64,000 nt of DNA from RUG11241 sp964560085 (GCA_964560085.1 CAZLKF010000001.1:1-64000), one strand, 5' to 3'. Counted from the stretch's first letter, positions 52,967 through 61,426 are shown. Made by a program: numbers and translations. The notes: a model not told the origin generated them from the letters alone.

Positions 52967-55019
52967 GTTAGCAATTAAAAATCTTAAAAAAAGTATTAAA
53001 GATTTTTCAATTTATTTTTTTACACTTGTTGTTGGCGTAGCAATATTTTATATATTTAACTCTCTTGATGCTCAAAACTCAATGCTTATAATGAGCAAAA
53101 GCAAATATGAAATAGTTCAAGAGTTGATTGTCTTACTTGGATATGTTTCAGTATTTATTTCCATTGTTTTGGGATTCTTAGTAATTTATTCAAATCAATT
53201 TTTAATTAAAAGAAGAAAAAAAGAATTTGGTCTTTATTTAACATTAGGTATGAGTAAATGGAGTGTTTCAACAATTTTAGTAATTGAAACGCTTATTGTT
53301 GGAGCTTTATCCTTAATCATTGGTCTTTTTATCGGTGTTATCTTATCACAATTCCTATCAGCTTTTGTTATAAAATTATTTGAAGCTAATATGAGTGGTT
53401 TTAAATTTGTATTCTCATCTTCAGCATTAATTAAAACAATTATCTACTTTAGCATTATTTTCATTCTAGTAATGATTTTTAATGTTATAAGTGTCTCAAA
53501 AAACAAATTAATAAACTTAATTACTGCTGCTAAGAAAAATGAGAAAGTTAAAATGCGTAATAAATGGGTAATTATTATTTCATTCATTACATCGATTGCC
53601 CTACTATTTTACGCTTACAAATTATTATTTACTGGTATTCTATTCTATATGGATGCTAGAGTTATTCCGATGCTTGTTGCCGGAACAATTGGTACATATC
53701 TTCTATTTTTCTCAGTTGCAGGCATTTTCTTGAAAATAGCCGAATTAAGTAAAAAATTATATTTTAAAAACTTAAATATGTTTATTTTAAAACAAATAAA
53801 TAGTAAAGCTAATACAACAGTGTTATCAACGACAATAATTTGCTTGATGCTTCTTTTAACAATAGGTATATTATCAGGATCAATGTCTATGATGAATGCC
53901 TTTAATGATGGTATTGCCGAAAATAATGTAACTGATTTCACCATTTATGTTGGTGATACATATAGTCGAATTAACAATGAAGGTCAATTAATAACAGAAA
54001 AAATTGATAGTAATTTAAAAGGCCTTACAAGTGAACAATTTTTTAAAGAATATGTTAAAGCATATGCATATTATGATTTATATGAAGCAGTTGATGGTTT
54101 AAATCCGACACAATTTGTTAGTGAAGCAGCTAAGAAAAAGTTGGAAGATAAATATAAGGAAGCCATTAATTTAGAAAATGGTAGTATTTCAGTTATATCA
54201 GAAAGCGCCTTTAATGCTATTATGAAATTATATGGTCGTGATCAAATTAATATTGATCCTAATCAATATATAATGACTGCAAATATGGAAGAAATGATTA
54301 CTGCCTATAGTGATTTATATGAAGACGGCAATAAAATAGATTTTAATGGCAAAAAATTAACACCTGCCACAAAAGAAATAGTAAATATGTCATTAAGAAA
54401 TTTTTCATCATATTCAAATATGGGAACTATTGTTTTAGATGACTCATTAATGAATTATGTAAACGATATAGCTGGTAATAATTATCAAGTTATAATTGGT
54501 AATTATATTGATACTGAAGATGTCTATACATTGGAAAAAGAATTCAGATATAACTGTGATTTTGCAGTTGTAAAATACAATAAAGATGGATTTGCATTTT
54601 TGACAAAAATTGAAATGCAAGAATCTAATATTGGTATAAAAGCAATATTAATTTTCCTTGGTGTTTATTTAGGAATTGTATTTGCAATTTCTAGTGCAAC
54701 AGTTTTAGCAATTGGTCAATTATCTGAATCAAGTGATAATAAAGAAAGATATTTAATTTTAAAACAAATTGGTGCTGATCAAAAAATGATTGATCGAGCA
54801 TTATTTACCCAAATATTTATAGTTTTCTTTACACCACTTCTAGTAGCTATAATTCATGCTGTTTTTGCTTTAAATGAACTTAATAAAGCAATTATGCTTC
54901 TAGGAAGTGTCGATATGTCTGCTAACATATTCATTACTTCCCTATTCATTATTTTAGTATATGGCGGTTATTTCTTAGCAACATATTTGTGTAGTAAAAA
55001 TATAATTAAAGAAAAATAA
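52956..55019 (+). CDS. Bce-type FtsX-like ABC transporter permease
   Basis: The 687-residue permease has ten predicted helices. Two FtsX cores flank a large extracellular domain of about 230 residues (about 325-555) between helices 7 and 8, the hallmark of BceB peptide-sensing permeases. The start FKLAIKNLKKSIKDFSIYFFTL and KEFGLYLTLGMSK are typical. With its ATPase, kinase and regulator it forms a complete detoxification and sensing module for bacitracin-like or lantibiotic-like peptides. Peptide specificity is unknown. Confidence 0.92.
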   Translation: MLFKLAIKNLKKSIKDFSIYFFTLVVGVAIFYIFNSLDAQNSMLIMSKSKYEIVQELIVLLGYVSVFISIVLGFLVIYSNQFLIKRRKKEFGLYLTLGMSKWSVSTILVIETLIVGALSLIIGLFIGVILSQFLSAFVIKLFEANMSGFKFVFSSSALIKTIIYFSIIFILVMIFNVISVSKNKLINLITAAKKNEKVKMRNKWVIIISFITSIALLFYAYKLLFTGILFYMDARVIPMLVAGTIGTYLLFFSVAGIFLKIAELSKKLYFKNLNMFILKQINSKANTTVLSTTIICLMLLLTIGILSGSMSMMNAFNDGIAENNVTDFTIYVGDTYSRINNEGQLITEKIDSNLKGLTSEQFFKEYVKAYAYYDLYEAVDGLNPTQFVSEAAKKKLEDKYKEAINLENGSISVISESAFNAIMKLYGRDQINIDPNQYIMTANMEEMITAYSDLYEDGNKIDFNGKKLTPATKEIVNMSLRNFSSYSNMGTIVLDDSLMNYVNDIAGNNYQVIIGNYIDTEDVYTLEKEFRYNCDFAVVKYNKDGFAFLTKIEMQESNIGIKAILIFLGVYLGIVFAISSATVLAIGQLSESSDNKERYLILKQIGADQKMIDRALFTQIFIVFFTPLLVAIIHAVFALNELNKAIMLLGSVDMSANIFITSLFIILVYGGYFLATYLCSKNIIKEK

Positions 55020-55042
55020 AGGTTTAATCCTTTATTTTTTTT
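55013..55042 (+). terminator. terminator of the Bce-type module
   Basis: AAAATAAAGG pairs with CCTTTATTTT (six-base loop), followed by T residues. The stop codon lies in the stem. Confidence 0.75.
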
Positions 55043-55113
55043 AATAATTATTATTTTTTTTAATTTAGGTATTCCATTATAAAAAAATTATGATATAATA
55101 TTAATGAATTGAT

Positions 55114-55188
55114 GCAGGTGTAGTACAATGGTTCGTATGCGGCCTTGCCAAGGCTGAGATGGGAGTTCGATTCTCCTCACTTGCTCCA
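55114..55188 (+). tRNA. tRNA-Gly (anticodon GCC)
   Basis: The acceptor arms GCAGGTG/CACTTGC pair (one G-T), the discriminator is T and CCA is encoded. The anticodon stem CGGCC/GGCTG holds loop TTGCCAA (anticodon GCC). The T-loop is TTCGATT. Confidence 0.95.
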
Positions 55189-55350
55189 TGTGTTTTTAAC
55201 AAACCTTTGTAATATAAGGTTTTTCTTTTATTTTAAAGGGCTAACAGCCTTTTTTTGTTGCAAAAATATCAATGTTTTTTTGCCTTAAAAAGCATAGTAT
55301 TGACACCAAACAAGACCAAAACAAGACCAAAATAATTATATCGATAGTAT
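55181..55350 (+). repeat. direct repeat copy A downstream of tRNA-Gly
   Basis: About 170 bases starting in the tRNA 3' end (TTGCTCCAT) match 57561-57730 at roughly 85% by eye. Shared parts include an identical run from AATATAAGG through the tRNA terminator, and the tandem CAAGACCAAAA words near 55312-55333. Confidence 0.8.
55235..55257 (+). terminator. terminator of tRNA-Gly(GCC)
   Basis: AAAGGGCT pairs with AGCCTTTT (loop AAC), followed by T residues. The same hairpin occurs in repeat copy B. Confidence 0.7.
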
Positions 55351-55505
55351 ATAAAAAAGTTAATTCAAATAAGATAATTATGCATAAAAAAATAAGATTG
55401 CGATAAAAAACGAAAATAAATATATTATAATTAAATAAAATTGTTTTAAAAATAGGCAATATTCCTATGTGATATTGCTTTTTTGTTTCAATTCTTATAT
55501 TATAA
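55351..55505. other. gene-free gap with an orphan plus-strand terminator
   Basis: No credible gene lies between repeat A and the SDR gene. At 55456-55484 a hairpin (GCAATAT/ATATTGC plus T-run) points along the plus strand without any gene to serve, as if a gene has decayed. A minus-strand frame over this gap lacks a ribosome site and is not called. Confidence 0.5.
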
Positions 55506-55527
55506 AACTCAAGATTTTTCTTGAGTT
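55506..55527 (-). terminator. terminator of the SDR gene
   Basis: AACTCAAG pairs with CTTGAGTT around a short loop, followed on the minus strand by T residues. Confidence 0.65.
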
Positions 55528-55536
55528 CTATATTTT

Positions 55537-56457
55537 CTATTCCATTACTTGCCCACCATTATTATGAATCACTTGCCCGGTCATATAACTTGAATCATCA
55601 GATGCAAGAAACACAAAAGTCGGTGCTAATTCATATGGCATAGCACCTCTTGCCATAGCTGCATCAGCCCCTAATGATGGTATTTTTTCTTTTACCCAAC
55701 AGGCAGGCTGTAGTGGTGTCCAAAAAAAACCTGGAGCAATTGCGTTAACTCTTATTTTTTTTAGTGCTAAATTTCTAGCCAAAGCTCGTGTAAAACCAAC
55801 AATTCCTCCTTTTGTTGTAACATAATCAATTAATTGCGGATCTCCATAAAATGTTGTAACTGAGCTTAAATTAATAATTGATGCCCCAGCTTTTAAATGC
55901 GGTAAAACAGCCCTTGTTAAATAGAACATAGCATAAAGATTTACTTTTAAAGTACGATCAAATTGTTCATCACTGATATTCTCAAGTGTATCTTGCTGAT
56001 ATTGAACACCAGCGTTATTTATTAATATATCGATTTTGCCAAAATTATTAATTGTCTGCTTAACAATTTCTTCACAAAAGCATTTATCGGTTATATCACC
56101 TGATAATAATAAGCAACATCCACCTAGTGATTCAATGTACATTTTTGTTTCAAAGGCATCTTTATGTTCATCATAGTAAGGAATAACAACTTTACAACCT
56201 TCTTTTACAAAAGCAATTGCTGCTGCCCTTCCTAAGCCACTATCACCACCCGTAATAATTGCAACTTTCCCCTCAAGTTTACCACTACCCTTATAATCAG
56301 GATTATCAAAAATTGGTCTAGGAATCATAGGGTATTCCATACCTGGTTGAATATCTTGTGATTGCTCAGGTGCCATGATATTATATTTCGTACATTTAAA
56401 TCCTTCACATCCTAAATATTTATAGTAATCATTTCCAAATACATAATCAAATTCCAT
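55537..56457 (-). CDS. short-chain dehydrogenase/reductase (YhdF/YghA-like)
   Basis: The 306-residue protein has an N-terminal extension of about 60 residues common in YhdF/YdaD/YghA-type SDRs, including PIFDNPDYKGSGKLEGK. The Rossmann motif ITGGDSGLG is at about 68-76, INNAGVQ follows, the catalytic Ser is in INLSSV and the Tyr-x-x-x-Lys in YVTTKGG. The C-terminus MTGQVIHNNGGQVME is typical. It uses NAD(P)H and the substrate is unknown. A strong GGAGG site precedes the ATG. Confidence 0.9.
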   Translation of the reverse strand: MEFDYVFGNDYYKYLGCEGFKCTKYNIMAPEQSQDIQPGMEYPMIPRPIFDNPDYKGSGKLEGKVAIITGGDSGLGRAAAIAFVKEGCKVVIPYYDEHKDAFETKMYIESLGGCCLLLSGDITDKCFCEEIVKQTINNFGKIDILINNAGVQYQQDTLENISDEQFDRTLKVNLYAMFYLTRAVLPHLKAGASIINLSSVTTFYGDPQLIDYVTTKGGIVGFTRALARNLALKKIRVNAIAPGFFWTPLQPACWVKEKIPSLGADAAMARGAMPYELAPTFVFLASDDSSYMTGQVIHNNGGQVME

Positions 56458-56516
56458 ATATCCTCCTTAAAGTAATATATGTATTTTTACTATAAATGCA
56501 TTATTTAGTTGAATAA

Positions 56517-57401
56517 TTATATTTTTTTCACTGCTAAAATGTAATTTATACCAACTGGTGCTTTAATTTGATTCCGTGGATTTAAAACATTATAGTTATC
56601 AAAAATGTTTTGATCAATAAGTTTATTGTCCAAACATTCATAGATCAAGAAATCACATTCTTCCAAAATTTTAGTTATTTCATGTAATGAATACGTTGCT
56701 TTCATTTCTGAATTAGCAGCAGTAGCTAATTTTGAATTTTTACTTACTTCATCGCCTATTTCTTCAGTTTGATAATCAAACACTAACGAACTGCCATCAG
56801 TTATATTTAAAGATATGTTTTCTAGCATTTTTTTAAATTCATCCTTTGTTAAATAATAACTAATACCAAGTAAAGTAGAAAAACTTAGTGATTGCTTATC
56901 ATAGCCAGATTCTAGCAAATTTTCTAACCAATTGTCACATGTAAAATCACATTTTACATAACTAACATTTTCTTTTAAAATACCAGCATTACACAAACGT
57001 TTAACTTTTTCATCTATCATCTCTTCTTGATCAAGTTCAAAAACTTTAATTTCATTACCTAATTCATAAGCCGATGTATCATACCCTGCTGCAAAAACCA
57101 AATATTGTTTACAACCTAACCTAATGGCATTATTAAGCATTAATGAAGCATACTTACTACGCCCAATTACCGATGGTGATAATTGTTTATTCACTATTAG
57201 CTTTAGTGCTTCATCATCGCTTCCTTTAAAAGATTTATCAAAAAATTTAATTCCTTTACATAAATTTAAGCTAATATTATTGTACTCCTCATCAGAAATA
57301 ATTTTGTTTGCAAACTTATCATTATAAATTTTATAATCATTGTTCCTAGTATGATATGCTCTAGCATATAAACTAAATAAAGCCGTCATATTTTTTTCCA
57401 T
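56517..57401 (-). CDS. SAM-dependent methyltransferase, leucine-carboxyl-methyltransferase-like
   Basis: The 294-residue protein resembles the PPM1/LCM-type family (Pfam LCM): an N-terminal helical part with GRSKYASLMLNNAI, the SAM motif YLVFAAGYDTSAYEL, acidic FELDQEEMIDEK and a LGISYYLTKDEF segment. Bacterial members are associated with small-molecule O-methylation and the substrate is unknown. GGAGG precedes the ATG. It is co-oriented with the SDR gene and both lie between the two tRNA-Gly repeats, so they may have arrived together. Confidence 0.78.
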   Translation of the reverse strand: MEKNMTALFSLYARAYHTRNNDYKIYNDKFANKIISDEEYNNISLNLCKGIKFFDKSFKGSDDEALKLIVNKQLSPSVIGRSKYASLMLNNAIRLGCKQYLVFAAGYDTSAYELGNEIKVFELDQEEMIDEKVKRLCNAGILKENVSYVKCDFTCDNWLENLLESGYDKQSLSFSTLLGISYYLTKDEFKKMLENISLNITDGSSLVFDYQTEEIGDEVSKNSKLATAANSEMKATYSLHEITKILEECDFLIYECLDNKLIDQNIFDNYNVLNPRNQIKAPVGINYILAVKKI

Positions 57402-57493
57402 ATATTTTTACCTCCATATATTTAATACACCTCAATTAAACCAATTACAAGACTTGAAAAAATGGCGATTTTGTGGTAATATGAATATAGTGA

Positions 57494-57568
57494 TGCAGAT
57501 ATAGTTTAATGGTAGAACATGAGCTTCCCAAGCTTATGATGCGGGTTCGATTCCCGTTATTTGCTCCA
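57494..57568 (+). tRNA. tRNA-Gly (anticodon CCC)
   Basis: The acceptor arms GCAGATA/TATTTGC pair (one G-T), the discriminator is T and CCA is encoded. The anticodon stem TGAGC/GCTTA holds loop TTCCCAA (anticodon CCC). The T-stem CGGG/CCCG with TTCGATT is standard. It shares about two thirds of its bases with the GCC isoacceptor upstream. Confidence 0.92.
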
Positions 57569-57730
57569 TATGTTTTTAATGGCCTTTGAAATATAAGGTT
57601 TTTCTTTTATTTTAAAGGGCTAACAGCCTTTTTTTCTTACAAAAATATCAATAGTTTTTTACTTTAAAAAGTATAGTATTGACATCAAACAAGACCAAAA
57701 CAAGACCAAAAAAACTATATTGATACCTAT
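57561..57730 (+). repeat. direct repeat copy B downstream of tRNA-Gly
   Basis: Second copy of the 55181-55350 segment, again starting within the tRNA 3' end and including the terminator and tandem CAAGACCAAAA words. It is followed by the broken repressor gene. Confidence 0.8.
57614..57635 (+). terminator. terminator of tRNA-Gly(CCC)
   Basis: Same AAAGGGCT/AGCCTTTT hairpin with T-run as in copy A. Confidence 0.7.
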
Positions 57731-57954
57731 ATTGGTAAAGCTCAATCAAACTATGAAATATTGATTAAACTTCAGAATACTTCAACGTAACCGCTGATTA
57801 CCTGTTAGGACTTAATCAGGAAGATAAGAATAAACTTGATAAATTGAAAACACTATTAAAAGAAGTAGAAATGCTTAATGATGAAAACGAAGATATGACG
57901 AAAGAATATCTAGAAAAAGCGCTACAAACAGTTGCAATGCTTAAGGAAAAATAG
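57719..57954 (+). pseudogene. remnant of an XRE-family phage/ICE-type repressor
   Basis: Translation gives YIGKAQSNYEILIKL, the end of a helix-turn-helix region. After a frameshift near 57775 it continues YFNVTADYLLGL and a helical tail ending in a stop at 57952-57954. This is the usual C-terminal half of XRE repressors in prophages and integrative elements. The N-terminal DNA-binding part is replaced by repeat copy B, so the gene is truncated and frameshifted. No start codon or ribosome site is visible. Confidence 0.75.
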
Positions 57955-57997
57955 TATTTATAACTTTTGTTTTTAAAAGAATTATGATATATTGATA

Positions 57998-58333
57998 ATG
58001 ACTGTTAGTACAAAGTCTAGTGAGGAGTTTATAGTTGATATGATAAAATTTTATAAGCATGTTGCAATTATAATTTTAATTTTAGGATTTATTGGTGGGA
58101 TTATCTTAGGCAATCAATATAAAGTTACAACTATGACATATGAATCGCCTTTTAATGCTGAATATAATCAATATGAGACAACTTTTAATACAGCTTTGAT
58201 GATTTATAGTTGGCTTGGAACTTTTTTATTAAGTTTATTTGTTTTTGCAATATATTCAATTGGTTCAAGACTCGATTCATTATTAATAGCAGTAAAGAAA
58301 AACAGCAACAAAAACACTAATAAATTGATATAA
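57998..58333 (+). CDS. small two-helix membrane protein
   Basis: The protein of about 111 residues has two membrane helices (about 22-42 and 67-90) and a Lys/Asn-rich tail. The sequence MIYSWLGTFLLSLFVFAIYSIGSRLDSLL is of a type often found near zinc-ribbon or repressor genes in Firmicutes. The start is uncertain: ATG 57998 lacks a clear ribosome site, while ATG 58040 has AGGAG at long spacing. It directly follows the broken repressor, so it may be a leftover of the same element. Function is unknown. Confidence 0.55.
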   Translation: MTVSTKSSEEFIVDMIKFYKHVAIIILILGFIGGIILGNQYKVTTMTYESPFNAEYNQYETTFNTALMIYSWLGTFLLSLFVFAIYSIGSRLDSLLIAVKKNSNKNTNKLI

Positions 58334-58373
58334 ACCCTGTTTAGAAGATATTAATAAAAAAGACAGCCTATTA

Positions 58374-58400
58374 AAAAGAGAAAATTATTTTTCTCTTTTT
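58374..58400 (+). terminator. terminator of the small membrane protein gene
   Basis: AAAAGAGAAAA pairs with TTTTCTCTTTT (loop TTAT). Confidence 0.7.
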
Positions 58401-58567
58401 GTGTAAATTTTTGTCTTTTTAATTTAATGGCAAATGAATGAAATATTTCGTTAAAAGATAAATATATTACTATCATATTTAAAATTAAAGATTTCAAGTA
58501 ATCTCATTTTTACTATTGTAGAATGAATATATTTTAGGAATTTCAACAAATTGACACATTATTAATT

Positions 58568-60013
58568 TTAGATATTCTTCCTAAATGTAATATCTTTATT
58601 ACTAGGTCCAGTTAAACACTTTCCATCTATATTATATCTCGAACCATGACATGGACAATCCCATGTCTTTTCTGATTCATTGAATATTAAACTGCATTTT
58701 AAATGAGGACATTGATTATAAACAATATGTTCTTTTTTTTCTTCATCAATATATATAGCAATATTTGTATCACCTATTTTTTTAAAAACAACTGAATCTT
58801 TATACCAAGATTTATTTTTACTTATTTTGCTATCAATATAAGATTTAATACTATAAAACATATTTGCTGGGTATTTTACAATACCTATTCCTTTATTCCT
58901 CATTGGATTAAATAAATCAATAAATTCATTCCCTTTGTTAAGAATTATATCACTTATTATTTTACCTGCTAATGAGCCATTAGTCATTCCCCACGTATTA
59001 TAACCAGTTCCTATCAATAAGTTCTCCCCTATATATCCAATATATGGCAAATTATCTTCGGTCATCAAATCATGATTCGACCATAAAATTTCTGGTTTTA
59101 ATGACATTTTGGACAATTCAACTATCAAATCATCAAAATTTGATTTGTAATTATAATTAGTGCTTAAATTGTGACTTTTATTAGAATAAATAAAACAATC
59201 ATTATGATAACGAATAGATTTAATTGGTTTGGAAAGTGAGATAGCCGAAAACTTTTTTAGTTCGTCTATTATTGAAGCAGAAACGTAAGATTTTTCAAGG
59301 TGTGTTTTTAATGGCATAAGATAAGGAAAGAGGAAGTATGGATAATGAGACGCGATAATAACCTTATTGGCTGAAATAATGTGTCCATTAACTCGACACA
59401 TATATTTATTCATGCCTTTTCTAATCGAAGTAACACTACTATTTTCATAAATCTCTACTCCACTTTCGGTAATTATTCTTGTTAAAGCATTTAAATATTT
59501 AAGTGGGTGAAAAACGGCAGTATCGTTGACACTTATCGCATATAAACTGTCAATTCCAATTGGTAATTTCTTTTGTTTCTTATAAGGAGTTCGCAACTTT
59601 TGAAGCATTTTTTCTTCTTTTCTTATTTTTTTTATTTCTTTTGCATCTGCAGTATACAAAAATGATTCTACTTCTTGATAATCACAATTAATGTTCTCAA
59701 CTTTAATAATCTCTTTTACTAATTTTATAGCATATTTTTGAGATTTATAATAACTTAAAGCCTTGCTTTTTAACTTGCTATATATATTGTCTTGCAAATA
59801 TGTCAGTTTTCCCGTTGTTCTTGAAGTAACACCATGTGCTAATAAATTTTGTTCAACTAAACATATTTTTAAATTGCTGTTTCTTAAATGATAAGCACAA
59901 CTTAAACCAGTTATTCCCCCACCTACTATTAAAACATCAACTTCCTTATTTTCGGATATGGCGTCATATCTATTAAAATGAACATCATCTAACCATAATG
60001 ATTTATATTGCAT
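58568..60013 (-). CDS. FAD-dependent oxidoreductase with a C-terminal Rieske domain
   Basis: The 481-residue protein has an N-terminal DAO-family FAD domain with VDVLIVGGGITGLSCAYHL (about 24-42) and the C-terminal FAD segment GTGYNTWGMTNG. It ends in a Rieske [2Fe-2S] domain (about 405-481) with CPHLKC and CPCHGSRYN, the Cys-x-His and Cys-x2-His ligand pairs. This architecture (YhfW-like in Bacillus) is an electron-transfer oxidase of unknown substrate. It is monocistronic, with GGTGA before the ATG. Confidence 0.88.
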   Translation of the reverse strand: MQYKSLWLDDVHFNRYDAISENKEVDVLIVGGGITGLSCAYHLRNSNLKICLVEQNLLAHGVTSRTTGKLTYLQDNIYSKLKSKALSYYKSQKYAIKLVKEIIKVENINCDYQEVESFLYTADAKEIKKIRKEEKMLQKLRTPYKKQKKLPIGIDSLYAISVNDTAVFHPLKYLNALTRIITESGVEIYENSSVTSIRKGMNKYMCRVNGHIISANKVIIASHYPYFLFPYLMPLKTHLEKSYVSASIIDELKKFSAISLSKPIKSIRYHNDCFIYSNKSHNLSTNYNYKSNFDDLIVELSKMSLKPEILWSNHDLMTEDNLPYIGYIGENLLIGTGYNTWGMTNGSLAGKIISDIILNKGNEFIDLFNPMRNKGIGIVKYPANMFYSIKSYIDSKISKNKSWYKDSVVFKKIGDTNIAIYIDEEKKEHIVYNQCPHLKCSLIFNESEKTWDCPCHGSRYNIDGKCLTGPSNKDITFRKNI

Positions 60014-60057
60014 TGTATCACCTAATAGTATTATTATCTTTTTTAAATAATATAAAC

Positions 60058-60082
60058 AAAAAAAGAAGTGTATTACTTCTTA
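60058..60082 (-). terminator. terminator of the ECF sigma operon
   Basis: AAGAAGT pairs with ACTTCTT (loop GTATT), followed on the minus strand by a T-run. Confidence 0.65.
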
Positions 60083-60108
60083 AATTGCTAATTATTATTT
60101 GCTGTTTT

Positions 60109-60837
60109 CTATTTTATAATTGATTTTAATAGTTCTAATAATTCATTTTGACTAATACCTGTAGTTTCGATATCAAAATTAATTCCATCATATTCAAAAG
60201 TGACCATATATGCTGATTCATAATTATATATTAGTAATTCATGATCATTTATAATGGATGTTTGATCTGTTTCACTAGAAAAATAATAGTCACGTAATGG
60301 CTTATTTTCTTTTGAAAATGCAATCGTAATTCCTTTATATCGTGTATTTGCTTTTTTTACTTTTAACTCAATAACATAATTATTTAGAATATCATATTGA
60401 TCACTTTTTAAATCCTTTTTTGTATATATTGCATATATTTGCTGAGCATTAAAATCACTTGGAATAACTAATTCTTTATAAAACTGATATTCATTTAATT
60501 CATCAACGACTTGAATTTTACCATCTTTCTTTAAAGCAGTATCACTTCTGACAATAACATTGATATCTGCGTCTAAACTATTCTGATTATTTTCTTTTAC
60601 TTTATTAATTTTTATCGTATTATTCCCATTAGTAATTATATGTACATTTGAATCATGAAACATATTTTTTAAAGTAATTCCACATATTGTAATTATCACT
60701 AAACAAACTGGAATAAAAGCATATTTAAAATATTTATTCATATTATCTCCTCTTTCATTAATTTTATTTTTAATAATTTTTAAATTTTCTTCTTGATTAA
60801 AGTCATTTAGAATAGTATTTTTAAATTTTTCTTTCAT
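60109..60837 (-). CDS. probable membrane anti-sigma factor
   Basis: The protein of about 242 residues has a cytosolic N-terminal part (about 1-33), one membrane helix (about 36-56) and an extracellular beta-rich domain of about 180 residues. The ATG at 60837 follows the ECF sigma stop by one base (TAG-A-ATG), so translation is coupled. An earlier ATG at 60849 lies within the ribosome-site region. No ZAS or DUF4367 signature is certain, so the anti-sigma role is inferred from topology and gene order. Confidence 0.65.
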   Translation of the reverse strand: MKEKFKNTILNDFNQEENLKIIKNKINERGDNMNKYFKYAFIPVCLVIITICGITLKNMFHDSNVHIITNGNNTIKINKVKENNQNSLDADINVIVRSDTALKKDGKIQVVDELNEYQFYKELVIPSDFNAQQIYAIYTKKDLKSDQYDILNNYVIELKVKKANTRYKGITIAFSKENKPLRDYYFSSETDQTSIINDHELLIYNYESAYMVTFEYDGINFDIETTGISQNELLELLKSIIK

Positions 60838-60838
60838 T

Positions 60839-61378
60839 CTAGATACCATCCTTTCGAAATTTTTCTTGTAATTCAATTAAAGTGCGATATAAATGATTCT
60901 TAACACAAGATTCTGTTAGATTTAATTCTGTAGCAATATCTTTAATTGTAAGATCAGAAACATAATATAAATAGAAAATTTTACTAACAACATCTTTTTT
61001 AGTTTTAATATATTGCCAAGCATCATCGTAAAGATTATTGGCAATAACTATTTTTTCTATATCAATATCAGCATCAATATTATCAATTATTTCAAAATCT
61101 TGAGTATTTTTCGAAAACAACGAGATTGTTCTTATTCGATAAAAATAATTATAATGTTTTTTTATTTTGTTTTTGGCAATACCAATAACAAAGCTTGTAA
61201 GAAATAGATCACCAATATCTTTTCGCGCTAATATTTTATAAAGTTCCATATATATATCTTGCATAATATCATTTACATCATTAATGTTCGCAATATGACA
61301 AATAACATATTTTAAGACATCATTATATGTTTTATAATAGTTTTCATCAAATTGTTTCAGGTTTTGTTGAGCACTCAT
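60839..61378 (-). CDS. ECF-type RNA polymerase sigma factor
   Basis: The 179-residue protein has region 2 with YVICHIANINDVNDIMQDIYMELYK and region 4 helix-turn-helix TIKDIATELNLTESCVKNHLYRTL. No region 3 is seen, as in ECF sigma factors. GGTGA precedes the ATG. It forms an operon with the membrane protein downstream. Its targets are unknown, but it may control its own promoter. Confidence 0.88.
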   Translation of the reverse strand: MSAQQNLKQFDENYYKTYNDVLKYVICHIANINDVNDIMQDIYMELYKILARKDIGDLFLTSFVIGIAKNKIKKHYNYFYRIRTISLFSKNTQDFEIIDNIDADIDIEKIVIANNLYDDAWQYIKTKKDVVSKIFYLYYVSDLTIKDIATELNLTESCVKNHLYRTLIELQEKFRKDGI

Positions 61379-61398
61379 TTTATCACCTTCACTATATT

Positions 61399-61426
61399 AA
61401 TCCATATTATTAAGAAAAAAGTTTCA
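61399..61426 (-). promoter_or_regulatory. possible autoregulatory ECF promoter
   Basis: On the minus strand TGAAAC (61426-61421) followed by a T-rich tract matches the -35 of ECF-dependent promoters. With 16-base spacing the -10 would be TGGATT, which does not match the usual CGT core. Weak candidate. Confidence 0.3.

Noticed and set aside
55241..55459. Hydrophobic 72-codon minus-strand frame downstream of tRNA-Gly
   Set aside because: It overlaps the repeat and tRNA terminator, has no ribosome site, and its hydrophobicity follows from A/T-rich DNA.
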